Under the pieces are notes generated by a model. It saw nothing but the letters and a program-made list of their open reading frames with translations. It made no database searches and was not told the origin of the DNA. Below are positions 13,140-26,800 of a stretch of 64,000 nucleotides of DNA, in pieces. Location: positions 28,740,640 through 28,804,639 of the forward strand of contig NC_058342.1 of NCBI RefSeq assembly GCF_905475395.1, given 5' to 3'. Each line of letters begins with the position of its first letter. Within the stretch, counting starts at the first letter, position 1. A program made the position numbers and the translations under genes. Source of the DNA: Chrysoperla carnea (lineage: Eukaryota; Arthropoda; Insecta; Neuroptera; Chrysopidae).

Positions 13140-14050
13140 AGATTTTACTGAAAATATTTAATTTTTTACTAGAATTTTCCTTGTAATTCCATTTCTTATT
13201 TATAAAAATTACCATTTAATGGATATTCCATTTTCGATATTATTTTTGAATCAAAGAGTATAAAATAGAGGAAATGCTTCCATTACTGTTTCAATATTTG
13301 AAGGTCTACTCTAATGATCCTCAAATCATAGATGATCTGAAACTAAATATCTGCAATTCAAAAGATTAATGTGGACATTGGAAATTTTATCCAATTTTTT
13401 GATGAAAGAAGCGAGCGGGAATAAGCAAATAAAACAATAAATATATTTGAAAATAATTTTCATTTATTTGAAATATATTTGTACTAAAAATTTATTTATA
13501 GATTATAGTAATTTGATTTATTTGGTCTGGATATTACATTTTTTTAAACTAAAATAAAAAGTACAAAACTACACTTAATTAATAAATATCTATATATTTG
13601 TGTTATTATATGTATATATTATTTATAATAAATAGTCGAGTAAAAAAGCCGGAAAATACTGTAAAATGTGGAGAACTTAGAACCGTTTTCGTAATTTTTT
13701 TTTTCTACGAGTTTCTTATATCTTAAGGAACACTCATTTGAACATTGGAAGTGGGAATAATACCCTAATAAGAAACAGTAATAAAAAAAAATCCTCAATT
13801 TTCGAATTATACAGACCTTATGGTGATCATACATGTTCCTTAATGTCTAAGGAACACGCAGAAAAAATATTCGGCAGGTTTTCCACAATTTCCGGTTTAA
13901 TTATTCGACTAAAAATACAGAAAAATATTGGTGAATTGAAAAAAAAAAAATTAAATATATTGGTGATCAATTTATTTAATTCCGTTGTGTAATGAGACGT
14001 AATCTGGTTGCTAGGATAGATTCTGTGTACACTAAAACGTTTACTCAAGA

Positions 14051-14846
14051 TATGAGCAGTTCTACAAACTAAGGAATTTTCGGTGTCTCAGCTATCTCTC
14101 ATGAAAATGATACAAACTAATTTATTTATATAGCACACTGTTATTTTTGTCTTCTAAAAATAATTTGAAGTGTCCCTCGAACAAAATCTAGTAAAAAGTG
14201 TAATGTGATTTATTTACTAAGACATTATAAGGCCATAAATTATTCCTAAAATTGGTCTTCAGATCCATTTTCGGTTGTCCTTTTGTCTGCCCGCCAATCG
14301 TCTGTCTGTCTGTGGACACGATAACTCAAAAACGAAAAAAGGTATCAAGCTGAAATTTTTATAGTATGCTCAGGACGTAAAAAGTGAGGCAAAGTTCGCA
14401 AATGAGCAACATAGACCCAATGAGTTGGGTCTTGGGTTGACCGTTGACCGAGATAGAACAAAAGTTTAAATGTAAAAAATGTTTCTTATAAAAAAATAAA
14501 CAACTTTTGTTTGAAACATTTTTTGTTTGTTTTGAAAGTAGGTGCCAATTTAATAGTATATATTATATGGGAATGTGTGTATGTCACATGTATGTATGTG
14601 TGGCTATCTAAGAGTGTGTAATCAACACATGGTCTATACATGGTATTTCAACAACTAACTCAGCCATTTGTTTTTTTTTTTCACCTGTTTTTTTAAATTT
14701 TAGTTAACAATTAAATAAATCTAAAACGAATCTTAATATAGGCTTAAAGATTTTGTATTCTTGATAAGAGACTGAATTTCGCAACTCGAATGTACAAAAA
14801 ATTTCGAGCTGAAATAATTTTCTTTAGTTTGTAGGACAACTCATAT
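14051..14846. mobile_element. TIR element with nested family A insertion
   Basis: The left end reads ATATGAGCAGTTCTACAAAC then TAAGG. The right end (14822-14846) is its imperfect inverted copy (CTTTAGTTTGTAGGACAACT, CATAT). The termini match the small element at 8361-8521. The interior from about 14250 to 14688 is a plus-orientation family A copy, so this copy was larger or later hit by another element. No transposase frame is visible. Confidence 0.55.
14250..14688 (+). mobile_element. Family A (DINE/HINE-like) copy, A1
   Basis: It lacks the 5' segment and starts near the TCCATTTTCGGTTG block. A GTCTGTCTGTCTGT microsatellite follows, then GATAACTCAAAAACG, ATGAGCAACATAG, ATAGAACAAAAGTTTAAATG and TTTGTTTGAAACATTTTTT. 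The 3' end is a diverged TCAACAACTAACTCAG..TCACCTG terminus. It is nested in the TIR element at 14051-14846. Confidence 0.65.
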
Positions 14847-16375
14847 GAATTAATCCCTTTTAGCTGATGTAATACCTTCCTGTAAATTGACAAACGATAA
14901 CCTTATGACACAATAATTAATTGTCCAACTATTTTTTTCAATATTACACAACCAAAATTAAATAGATAACAGTTAGGCTCGTGTTCAATAGTGGCTCCAA
15001 ATTATTTATTAAAATTGACCTCAAGTTTAGGAAATACTTTCTGCTTGTGCAAACTCTTCAGGGACAGTTATAAAAACATGAAAATATGAAAATATTTATA
15101 ACAAAAAATCTAGCAATCAGAGGCAGTTTTAGCTTTTTTTACCCCTACACCACGGTTTGGTACTGCTTCATTTTTTAGTACTCGATCCCTCACGAATACA
15201 CTTTCACCAAAAATTTGCTGCTCCTTTTTACTTATTAGAAATACTAGAAATGGTTTTAAAGGCAAACAAATTCAGATAAAATTAATAAAATTTAATTCAT
15301 TTAAACTATTCAAAATTTACAATTTTTTTTCGATCACCTGTACAGTTTATAAAAAATAAAATTTATTTAAAACAAAGGATGAAAAATATGAAAATAAACA
15401 ATTAAAAAAAAGAACTTAAATATGAGAAGTTTTCTTTAAAATCCCTGATTCCCATAAAAATTTTCCTTGATATTTGGTAAAATAAAATAATATTTAACAA
15501 TTTTTATGGGTGAAATAAAAAATGGGTGATTTTTACTAAACAAATCTTAGGTTTTTCATTCAAAATTATTTAATAAATTTTTAATAACCTCAACAATAAA
15601 AATAAGGGGCAATAATTTACACTGGATCGGATATATATCAGGTTGTAATTTACGTAAATTACTTTTTTGATGTCGTAAACTACTTGTTACGCAAAACTAT
15701 ACAAAATGGCTGAAATTGAACTGACGTTATGCTTAAAATTCTCACGTGATAACCTTGTGATGTACTTATATTTTTTAAATAAAAGTTTCTTACAAAAGTT
15801 GTCATTTTAACGGCGGAAATACGAAATACCTACACTTCAAAAAAGTAAAAACAGGGATACTTTTTCTTTCGTTAAAAATACACAATATTTGCAGGATTGT
15901 AACTTTGTTATCCTTGGTTATTTTGGACTCAAACTGGGTAAATTTTAAGGATAAAAAAGTAATCTTTAAGATGCGCCCCTCCAACTTACTCGTACGCTCG
16001 AATGCTCATATCCCGGGAAAGAAGAACATATAAATTTCGTGTTCTAATATTCTTAGTTTTGACATGTGTTGTTACAAAGCCCCTTGATACACAATGTCAT
16101 ATTTCGTTGACCCCCTCCTCACCCCTTTATGTATGACGTAATTTATGGACGGCTCCTAAAGTCTAAGGAATAAAAATTTAGATAATACTTCAGGATGGTA
16201 TCGAGGTGATCATATTTTTCCCGTTACAGTGAAATTATTTTTGGAGAAAGGGATGTTTCTTGCCCACCCAATTTCAACCCTTAATTATTATTAGACTGAG
16301 TTGTTATTCTTGATAAATCATTAACACGAAGCAACCATCAAATTTTTTTTGGATTTTTGCGTAGGTATCTCAAAC

Positions 16376-16706
16376 TTGGAGAGAATTAGAGCCTTAGTTG
16401 GCCGAGCGGTCTAAGACGATAAACTTTGACCGTTTGTCTACTAAGGGTTAGGTTGCGGGCTCGAATCCAGGCAGCGACATTGTGAACAATTATAATCAAT
16501 GGGGCCGGTAGGATTGATCACATTGTTGTCGCTTGGATAAGAACGAAGTAACCGACTCCCCCCACATCAAAAATGTAATTGTAAGCATGGGTGTAGTTAA
16601 ATAAATAAATATTAACAAATAATGATGTGGGTGACCTCTGTTATAGGTGTATATACCAGAGAAACGGAGGTTAAACCAAATTATTATTATTATTGGAGAG
16701 AAATTA
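16376..16706 (+). mobile_element. tRNA-derived SINE, copy 1, with target-site duplication
   Basis: The body is about 16389-16692. Its head carries a Pol III A box (TGGCCGAGCGG) and a near-consensus B box (GGCTCGAATCC) as in a tRNA-Leu or tRNA-Ser type promoter. A unique body follows (GTCGCTTGGATAAGAACGAA), and the tail is an ATT microsatellite. It is flanked by TTGGAGAGAATTA (16376-16388) and TTGGAGAGAAATTA (16693-16706), a target-site duplication with one extra A. It shares its head, body and tail with the copy at 42626. It lies about 160 bp beyond the Pax stop codon. Confidence 0.88.
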
Positions 16707-16865
16707 AAATTTCTTGAAGTCGCACAACTTTCGTATGAAACTTTTCCCCCAAAAATGTACTCTTACAAGATAAATTCTCGTTTTTGTTCAAAATAGGACA
16801 CCCTATATATTTCCATAAATAAAACTTGCTTATGAATTCATTTTTAGAAAAATTAAGACCTAGTT

Positions 16866-17806
16866 TTAGTACCAACTATAAAACGGTTGATGATGTGATC
16901 CAAAATGTGTACTTTTATGATGTATATGCGAGTGTCCACTAATAGCGGCTCCAACCGCACTCGAAATATCACTCATTATATGATGATGATTCCCCATAAA
17001 TTGATTTGTCGCTGATGACGTGGTCGTATTTGGCTGCAATCCATGTAAATGATTCTGTGATAGCTGATCCAACGTGATTGTTGTTGGTATATTTGAATTC
17101 AACTCCATACTGTCTGCCATTTTAATACGATGATCCATATGTTCCAATTGTGGATGGTTCGATTGTAATTCCAATAAATGTGAATGTTTTTCTGTGTCGT
17201 GTAATTCTGGTGTTGACCATAATTGTTTCGGACTCATATTCCATGGATTTAAATGATTTTGGAATGTTGACGTATTATGATCTGGACTTAAATTCATGGT
17301 ACCCCAATGATGATGATTGTCTAGGCGTAAAAGGGCATTATTATCCTGTAAATTGTCCGAAATGTTGCTGTTACTATTCGCACTGTTGGGACCAATCATG
17401 GTTACACTTGTCAAGCTGCTTGGAGTCGGTGGTAAATGGTTTCCCGTGTACGTTGAAGTATTCTCGGTTTTATACTTATAGTTATTATTCGTATGGGTAT
17501 CCGTTGTGGTGGTAACGGAAAGACCTGTCGAAGTTGTCATTGGGGTGCGTTCATCATCTAGTTTACTTTTGGAATTCATATCGGAATGGATGTCTATGGA
17601 GGGAGAGGAAGATGGTACTTGAATTGCCGTCGATGGCATTAACGGTGGTAACAAATGATGCGATGAACTTGGAGGTATGTCGTTATTCGAAGAACTTTGG
17701 GTGTAGCAACATGTATTTGGTGTTGTGTGTTCTGGTAGTAGATATTGTTGATTCAAAATGTGGTCGGATGTTGTGGACGTAGACACTGGGTGATATAGTT
17801 CTGAAA
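16866..17806 (-). CDS. prd: Pax3/7 exon 5 (C-terminal domain and stop)
   Basis: This exon encodes about 313 residues of low-complexity sequence with Ser/Thr/Asn runs and many His clusters (NHHHW, HSHIHHK, GSHHQ), ending PFYSWY then TAA. Such tails act in transcriptional activation in this family; that role is inferred. Two in-frame acceptors six bases apart (exon starting at 17806 or 17800) would add or omit two residues. Confidence 0.9.
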
Positions 17807-20800
17807 CTGTCAAAAAAATGTCTGAATTAACATAAACTAAGTATTTGTGTTTTCTATTGAACAATAAAAAAAAATTGATAAGTGAAATTTAGTTATGTTA
17901 TTCATATTTTATCTGCCCTGAGTACTTGTATATTTCGAGAATCGTGTTTATTTTCCCAATTTTCGTACCAACGTACTTTTTCTTATTCTATTGTATCTGG
18001 GTGTAAACAATGAAAGTTGGGAAAATTAACAGGATTTTCGAAAAAAAATCGATAGAGTAAAGGCTGATAGAGCAAAATTAAATTTTTTTAGATCTGATGA
18101 CGTCATAAAGTAAAAAAATACGATTTTTTTGATAACACATGCAAATTTATTCCGGACTAATTGAAATTTTTTTTAAAACCCACTAATTTTGGGTCATTCT
18201 TTACAGCTGTGATGTCAGTTTTTCGCTAGCTATCACTTATTAGCTTAATTTCGGGACCAGGACTCCACGTTCTTGAAATCTATTAGAGGTAGGTTAATTT
18301 GGACCAAAAATTTGAAAAGTATGATCCAAATTTAGTAGGATTACATACTTGGTTTATCAAAATTGGATAAAATTGACTAATCAAAGCGAACTTTTGCCGA
18401 ATAAAATTTGGAATTTTCCTGTAACTAAAAATTTTTAAGGTCAACAAAAAACTTACTTTGGTTTGAACTTGAACTAGTGGTATTGAACGCAGATCCTTCG
18501 GTATTCAACCCCGAATACGAACTTGTGGTGATTGGTGTCGAAGTATAAGTAGACGATGTTAGGCCCATATTACTGTTACTATGATATGATCCAGTCGACG
18601 ATGTCGACGCCAATTGCTTGCGTAAACGTGCTCGACGATTTGAGAACCATACTTGTATACGTGCTTCGGTTAATTTTGTCCGTTGTGCCAGCTCTTCTCG
18701 CGTATAAATATCCGGATATTGTGTTCGTTCGAAGGCTTTTTCTAGTTCGTCTAATTGATTTGCCGTAAATGTTGTACGAGATCGACGTTGTTTACGTTTT
18801 AATGGAATACCTGGTTCACTATCACAGTCTGATACTTCAATTTCGTTATCTGTTGATTTACCTGTAACAAAACAAAAATATTATAATTTAGTTTGAGTTG
18901 TATAGGCAACTTGTTTTACATTATTGTAATAACAGTGGCATCGAATTTTTTAAATCGCTGTTAAGAATGTACGATCGTCAGGGCAATTTTGGATAAAACA
19001 TTTTTTTTATATGAAGTTGGACTAGGTCTAAATCAATTCTGAAAAGTTTTAGAGGGGGTTGTCTGATTATTTACATAAATAAATGACTTCAAAAGTAAGC
19101 TTCAAAAGTAGGCATGACTTCAAAAGTAGACATGAAGTATTTCGACTACCAAATAGTCATCATCAGTATGAATTAGCTAATTGGCCGATACTTTGAACAG
19201 TATAAATTGTAGGTACATGAAAACATCGATGTGCAGTCGGCCACCAAATTTGAAACAAGCAACGGGTAACATGAGAGTAATTACGATTAGGTAATTCATG
19301 CTGATGATGACTACCTGGTAGTCGAAATACGTATTTATAAGATAAAAAAAAATGATCTAGGAAATTGAGGCAAAAATCGAAATTTATTACGCTACTGGTA
19401 TTAAACTGCCGCGATACAAAAAAAAAAAATAATAAAATAAAATTTATTGGTTTAAAAGACCGCTTGGCAGTCTGATGCATTAAATTCGCATGTTTTTATA
19501 TAACGTAATGTTAAAAGTTATTCTAATCTTGCTTTACAAAAATACATTTTATGATCGAGTTCACATGATTTGAACCGCAGAAAACAGAAAACGGCTACCT
19601 ATTGAAATAAATCAAAATGTTATTGTAAAATTTAGACAGACGTTTGTATTGTTTGTTTTTTGAAAACACATAAGTGATACAGTGAAAACTGTCTATAGCG
19701 ATATCACTTTGTCGAAAATCAGTTTTATTTCAGTTTCAGTTTCAACTAGGCCAGGCCCGTGCGCAGGAATTTTCCAAGGGAGGCGTTCAAACTTTTGTTA
19801 GCCATGTTAGGCCATAAAGTCAATTCTTCGTTCGAGTAAAAGAACATCCAATTCTACATTGATTTAGTTTCTTAACATCGTTCATCCCTAGTACCATGCC
19901 GTATGCATATTATTGTAGTAAATATATTTTTAAGACCGTAAAAAATATAAATTTATTTTTGTAAAAACATTTATGAATATTTATTATTAGCTTATATTAT
20001 TTTGATATACAAAATTTGATTTATAGCTTACATGTATACGATGTAACAGTTATTATGGTCTTGAATTAAGTATTTTGTGAGTCATATTCCCCCCAAAAAT
20101 ATAGACCCATACACTGTACAGTCCCGGATCTACGTTTTTTTTAAGCCGGGATAGGAGTTTGAGATTAGCGATCTCTCTATCCAGCGTTTTAGATAAATTG
20201 CTAAAACAGTTTTACACGACATGATTTCGTCTGTGCGAAAGAATCTATTACAAAAAAATAACTAGCAGTTTAAGGATGTACGAGCGCCATGGCAATGTTG
20301 GATAAAAGGCTTGATTTTTTTATATAAAGTTGGACTAAGTTTAAAGAAGTTCTGAAAATTTTAGGGGAATTATTTAATTTAAACTTAAAACCTCAGTAAA
20401 TTAAAAAAAAAAAAACCATTGTGCCCGACTTATTAAGGATGTAGAACCACGTTAGATTAGGTTATATTGGCTGTCCACGACGGACAAACTTAGGCTATAG
20501 AGCCCATTGTGATACTAATATGTGTTTTACCACCTTTCCGCTGATAATTTCATTTATCAGCTCCTCAATTTCAGAGGTTGAGTGCACCTTCTTCATGCCT
20601 ATTTCATGCACTACACCAGCTCATCACAACTATTAATTAAATTAATTTTGTTGCGACGGCGGGAATCGAACCCGCTACCCTGAGCTACGTTCCATCCGAG
20701 AAAAAGTTGTAAAAAATTTGAAAAATTGACGTGTTTATTGACAAAATTACAAAAATTTTCATAAAGAACTGGTTTTTATGTGTAATAAGAAGACGGTAAG

Positions 20801-23800
20801 TATTCCTTATCCTTATAGTTATAAAATCGATAAGAATAAAACTCGATCGTCCGTCGGACAATAGAATCGAGATATTTTTAATGGATCAATTAAATTTTTT
20901 AACACATACGGTATATAAGAATTAATCATTGGAACATAATTATTTTGATTTTAAGATTGGCGTAACAGTGTCGGCTACACCGTTGTCAAAAAACTTAATC
21001 CAGTATTATTCCAATTAAATTTATTCAATATACTACAATCTTTTAAAAAATATTATTCCACAAATTTTTTCCCTTTGTACCTGAAAGGTAAACTTTTACT
21101 AACATGTAGAGTTCGATTCGTGAAATCCCAACAACCAAAATTTTGGGTCTTTATCCAGAAAAAACTTTGATTGCAATTATTTCGTAAACTGTTTGAAATA
21201 AAAACCGATTTAAACAATGTATAATTGTCGACAAAAAAAATATCTCATATAAATTTTCGTATTTTTCATAGGATCTGTATGTGTTTTTATTTTTTTCAAC
21301 AGTCCATAATAAAAAAGAGATCTTTTGTTAACAATTTAAAAAAGAACTTGGAGGTGCCGGGCATCGATCCCGGTACCTCTCGCATGCTAAGCGAGCGCTC
21401 TACCATCTGAGCTACACCCCCTTCTGTGATTCCTATTTGATTTTTTCAACGTTTAACAGTTATGGTCGATAACTCGGGTGCGGTTTCTCTTTCTTTAGGT
21501 AAACTTACATAAAAATCTGAGCTAATTTATAACTTACTTTAACCAACCGCCTTTCAAAAAGGACTAAATAGCTAAAAATTAGAAACAATCTTTAATAATT
21601 TGGAGTGCTGAATCCAAAAAACCTAAAAATCTCATTTCAATCCCATTTAATGAGCAACGAGTTCGTAAATGAGCAACATATGACAATTAAGTTTTGATAT
21701 AACAAAAGTTTAAATGAAAAAAATTAATAATTTACGTAAACGTCACTTTTTACTCGTGAGAGTGCAAAATTGTATAAAATTTTGGTATCTATTTTCTCCA
21801 AAACTATAAAAGATAGAGAGTTGAAAATTTGCAGGTAGCTTCGACTAGTGATCTTGAGAAATATTCTAGGAAAACACAAAAAAATTCTAAAAAATGCTCT
21901 CAAAAAATTTCGAAAACCAAATAAATGTCTGCTGACATATCGCCATAATTGTGTTGGTTTTTTAAACTCTTCTAATTTAAATAAAAATAATGTAAGCACT
22001 GATTTTCAACACATTCTATACAGGGTATTTCAACAATTAACTCAATTGTTTGTTTTCACTTGATTTTATATAATTTCTACAACAAAAATTATGAAATATT
22101 TCATTTACTTTTTTTACATTTAATAAATTTCGTTTAAAAACTTTCTTTAATAGTTTTTTTGCTGATTATTAAAAAAAAAAATTCAAAAAAAAAAAAAAAA
22201 CAGTAGCAGGTTTTCAATATATTGAATCAATAATAGGCGCGGTATCTTTTGTTGTAACATTTATTACTAGCCTGTGACTTGCATAAAATTTCATTATCAT
22301 GGTTTCCTTTGGTACTGTTGGGTTGCAACAACGTATAAAATTCTTAATTTAAAAAAAAAAAAAATGCCGAAATCGAATTTAATTTGTGAATACGCTGGTC
22401 GATGGTCGAACGAGACACCAGCATATTTTATTAATTTTTATATAAGGGTGTTGGAACTTTAACTGTTGATTAGATTTTTCGATTCGGTCATCTTTTGCCA
22501 GATAATTATACATTATATAATTAAAATATAATAAATTAATGATTGTGATTCGTGAATTTTGGCGCTAAATTAAATTCAAACACAATAAATGTTAAACTCA
22601 TTATATAGGTTGTTCTACAACTAAAGAAAAAAATTTAGGCTCCACATTTTTTGTACCTATTCACAAGAATATAACGTCTGTTAGGCTTTGTTAAGTGGAA
22701 CAATCAAAATATTTTTAAAATTTTAGATTTATAACAATTTTAATGAAATCAAGCGCCGAGGAATTGAAATTGTCTTCAAAATTGAGTCCAGGAAGAAATA
22801 AAGAATTGTACACTGAAAAAAAAATTCGATATAAGGTTGTCTTAACCACATCACAAGATCATATATGGCGAATGGTGCCACAAATGTGATACAACTACCG
22901 TACGGGATTGAGTGGTGAAGTTGACACAAACGCATGAGTTGTTTACTGTCAAATACAACAAATTTCAAATATTGTTGTTTTGAAATGCAACATAGTTTTC
23001 AATCTTTTTTTGATTGGTTCCACTTATAATTATAACAAAATACTGATGTGATTGTCACTAACCGCGCTGTCGATGCTTGCTGTGTTAACCAAATGCGCTA
23101 TCGATGCTTGTTGCGTTAACCAAATGCGCTATCGATGCTTGTTGCGTTAATACCGAAGAATGGTATATATTATAAAAATGATCAATAAGTTTATTTCAAA
23201 CTTTCTGTAAGTTAGTAACTACAATCTTCATGTAGTTGGCTCAATCACATACGGACTAGCCATGGTAGATATGCAATTTTTATAACCAAATACTCTATTC
23301 AAACCAAACGCAAAGAAATTTTCTTTTAATTCATCGACTCGCTTTATTTACACGATTATATATACCAACTAAGTACAATTTTATTTTCCATCAATAAAAT
23401 GCATTACTTTAAACTAAAGTAGTTTTCTTTCATAGAAGTCATGATTTTGTTTATTTAACTTCAGTGCTTTTGTATCAATGAATTCATATTTTAAATTCAA
23501 TCCCATTCTAATTGTAAATACAATATTTAGCTGGACTTGTTTCAATCATTAGGCAATTGTTTGAAAGTATTTTTACTTTATTTCAATATGAAACGGCTAA
23601 CTTCGGAATGAGGTTGTCATTATAACGTTAAATTTTTTTTCAGTGTAATTATATTCATATCCTTTGTTTTAAACTAGAATTTTATGTACAACCCTGGCCT
23701 CTAAAAATGTAAATACACAATATATATAATATATCCTTTAAAACATATCAAGTTACAAGTCAAAGAACAAAAAAATTTTTTTCAAAAAAAATAACATGGA

Positions 23801-26800
23801 TATGCCAATTTACCAATTATAATATTTAAAAAAAAATTAATTATATAAAGCAATTGTTTTTACACAATAAAGTTTTTTTTTTTGTGAAAGAATGGAAAAA
23901 ATAATTATTATTTTAGTTATTTTTGAGAGAGAAGAATACAAAAGTGTATTTTTAGTTATATTTCCCACGAAAATATGGACTTATGCACTGTTTCGAAAGT
24001 CAACAAACAGACAGAGGTGTGTTAAAAATTCTTTTTACAACATTTGAAAACATAATATTTATTTAAGGATACCCACCCGCGTCACTGGGTTTAAAAGTAA
24101 AGATTGAAAAAGACCACCGTGTTATAGCCTCCACCTCTAATGCTGTCACTTATCCCCTTTTTATAACATTCGAAATAATGAGGTAAAATATATGTACGGT
24201 TTTCTATTTTTTTAAATATAAAATGTAAAGTCATAATTCATTGAGTATATCAGAAAAGATGGCTATGAAATTTTTATATTGACTATTTTTACAGAAATCT
24301 TTAATTTATGGTAATGTCAAATTAAATTAAATTTTTTAATTTTTTTAACAATATATCTTGATTAATTATAGCTCATGTGCTTTCTCATGTATGAGCTATA
24401 TTATTGATATTGAGCTATAATATATAGGGATGTTATATGTTCTTACAAATAAATTTTTGGATTCTCTTAAGGACGTTTCCAAAAAAATGAGTTTATGCCA
24501 AATATACCATTCATTTCATGACTTTTAATGTATTTTATGGAAAAGCGAGTGCCGCTGCACATCACCAGTTCCATCAAATTTATTCAGATGATTCCCGCCA
24601 ATTTATGTGATGTATCTCATGGGGGAGGGGGTAATATGACCTTAGTGATGGAGCTTTGTGAGTTTTTTTTAATCAGTTTGTGTTTATTAACAACAATAAT
24701 TTTTGCTCCGAATAAAAAAATTTGCAAAAATCTTATTTAGTAGTGCAGAGTAAATTTAGTGACTCGTTTGAAAATATTTTTGCTTTGTTCTAAAAGTCTT
24801 TTCTTGTCAGGTTATTTAAACGTAACCAGCGGTACCGGATTGAGCCGTAAAAATTGAACTGTATACAGCAAGGTTAACTTCAGCATTACATTATAAATAA
24901 ATTACAAAGGTTTGCAACTAAAACCTTAACTGCTTTTTTTAAATTTTGTTCCACTGAAACTAGGTAACATATCAAAAAACTTCTTTCATGTAAAACTCAT
25001 TTCCAAAATAGAAAACTCTAAAAATTTAGAAGGATAATAGGGGGATGTTGACTCAAGAGGGAATCTCGTAGTTTTTTTACGTTCCCTTATTATTTTGTGA
25101 TAGCCCATGAAAACAAAAGATGAAAAATGTTTCAAAACCAAAACATTCAGAGTCTAGTATTATCACTAGTATTTTCCAATTCAATTTTAGAGGTAACAAT
25201 CATTTCTGCTGCTTATCCTTTCAATTAATCGAATTTCCGATTTTTTGCTTCATTTAGTTTTTCAAGAAAATCTGACGTGATAGAAGGAAATTGATAGCAC
25301 CTTTATTTTAGCTAAGAAATATATTATTTAGAAGAAATTAGACCTGTAAGCCCTGCACTAATAATTGCCAGTAAATAAATAATATTTTGAATTTATTGTT
25401 CTTATAGCTTTCTTATCACTTTTTTGAATCACTTAAAATGTTTGTTCTAATCTTATGGTCATTTCCAAATCCAAGGTTATGTATTTAAGTTTTTTATAGA
25501 TGATATATGCCATAAAAAAATTCCAAAATTGATTTTTCATTCTTCCCCCCTTAACCAAATTTCTTTGATAAAGAGTTATACCCACACGCTTCGCTGGATT
25601 AAAGATTGATAAATTAAAAATTTCTGTAAAATTTAAAATAGTAAATGTTAAACAATTCATGGCCATCTTTTCTAATATACTCAATGAAATATAACTATTT
25701 TATACTTTAAAAAAAATTTAAAACGGTGTATATATTTAAAACAATCCCATCAAGTTAAGGGAAGGGAATAAATGAGATCAAGACAGGTGGAGACTATAAA
25801 GCGATGGTTTTTACTTTTAAGCCCAGTGAAGCGTGGGGGTATCAAGCTTGTTAACTAATAAATAGATAATTTTAAAAGTTAATAATTTTATATGATTAAA
25901 ACTTCCCTAATTGAGGCTATTCAATAAAAAATCATATCAAATTTTCCCTTTATTAATATAATAACAATTTTACTATGGAAATATAATACGATTGATTAAT
26001 AAAAATACATCAATAAAATTTTTTTAAATAATAATAACATTAAAATAAAATATCTTATCTGAAATATTAAATATTATTCAAGATAAAATTGTTAGGTATG
26101 TTGGGCGTCTATATGTCTGCCCTGTTTCAATTGAATTAATAAACAAAGACAGTGATATAGGTATATATATTTATAAAAATGTATTATAATAATGTCAAAA
26201 TACAGAAATAATGACCATAAAAGAATTGATTTATTGATTTTTATGACGTAAAACAAATTAAAATTGTACCTTTATTGGTTTTTTAACAATAGATTTGTAC
26301 CTGTTTTTTAGTCATATTTTTCCCGAAAATAAAGACTTATGCACGGCATCGAAGGTTAATGGACAGGAATGGGGTGTGTTATAAATCCGTTTAATGATCC
26401 CCAGAACAGAATTTGTCTGATTTTTGAGATATACTGTGTAGTTTTTAAGCCATTCAATACATTGTTAGAGAGTACATACACATTAAGCAATGTGTATAAG
26501 AAATATACTATTAGATGCTTCATTGCATGCTTGTGAACAGAAGCTGTACAGGCATTTAATCTTATACACGCAAAGGACAGTGCAATGTACTCTCTTATCA
26601 GTTGCTGATATAAGGGTAAACAGTGATGTTTACGAAAATATGTTTCAAACAAAAGTTGTTTATTTTTTGATAAGGAACATTTTTTACATTTAAACTGTTG
26701 TTCTATCTCTAACGGTTTACAAGATAGGTCCTACGGACCCAAGACCCAATTGACCTATGTTGCTCATTTACGAGCTCGAACTCACTTTAATATTTTAGCG

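Larger units (their letters stand above)
13140..16375. other. Intergenic region between two convergent genes
   Basis: I find no coding or RNA gene between the spermidine synthase 3' end and the SINE beyond the Pax 3' end. The stretch contains a TIR element (14051-14846) with a family A repeat nested inside it. The rest is AT-rich sequence without a recognisable motif. Short frames here are uninformative. Confidence 0.6.

Noticed and set aside
17150-17515. 121-aa plus-strand open frame
   Set aside because: It is the antisense shadow of Pax exon 5, whose frame, splice sites and conserved context are on the minus strand.
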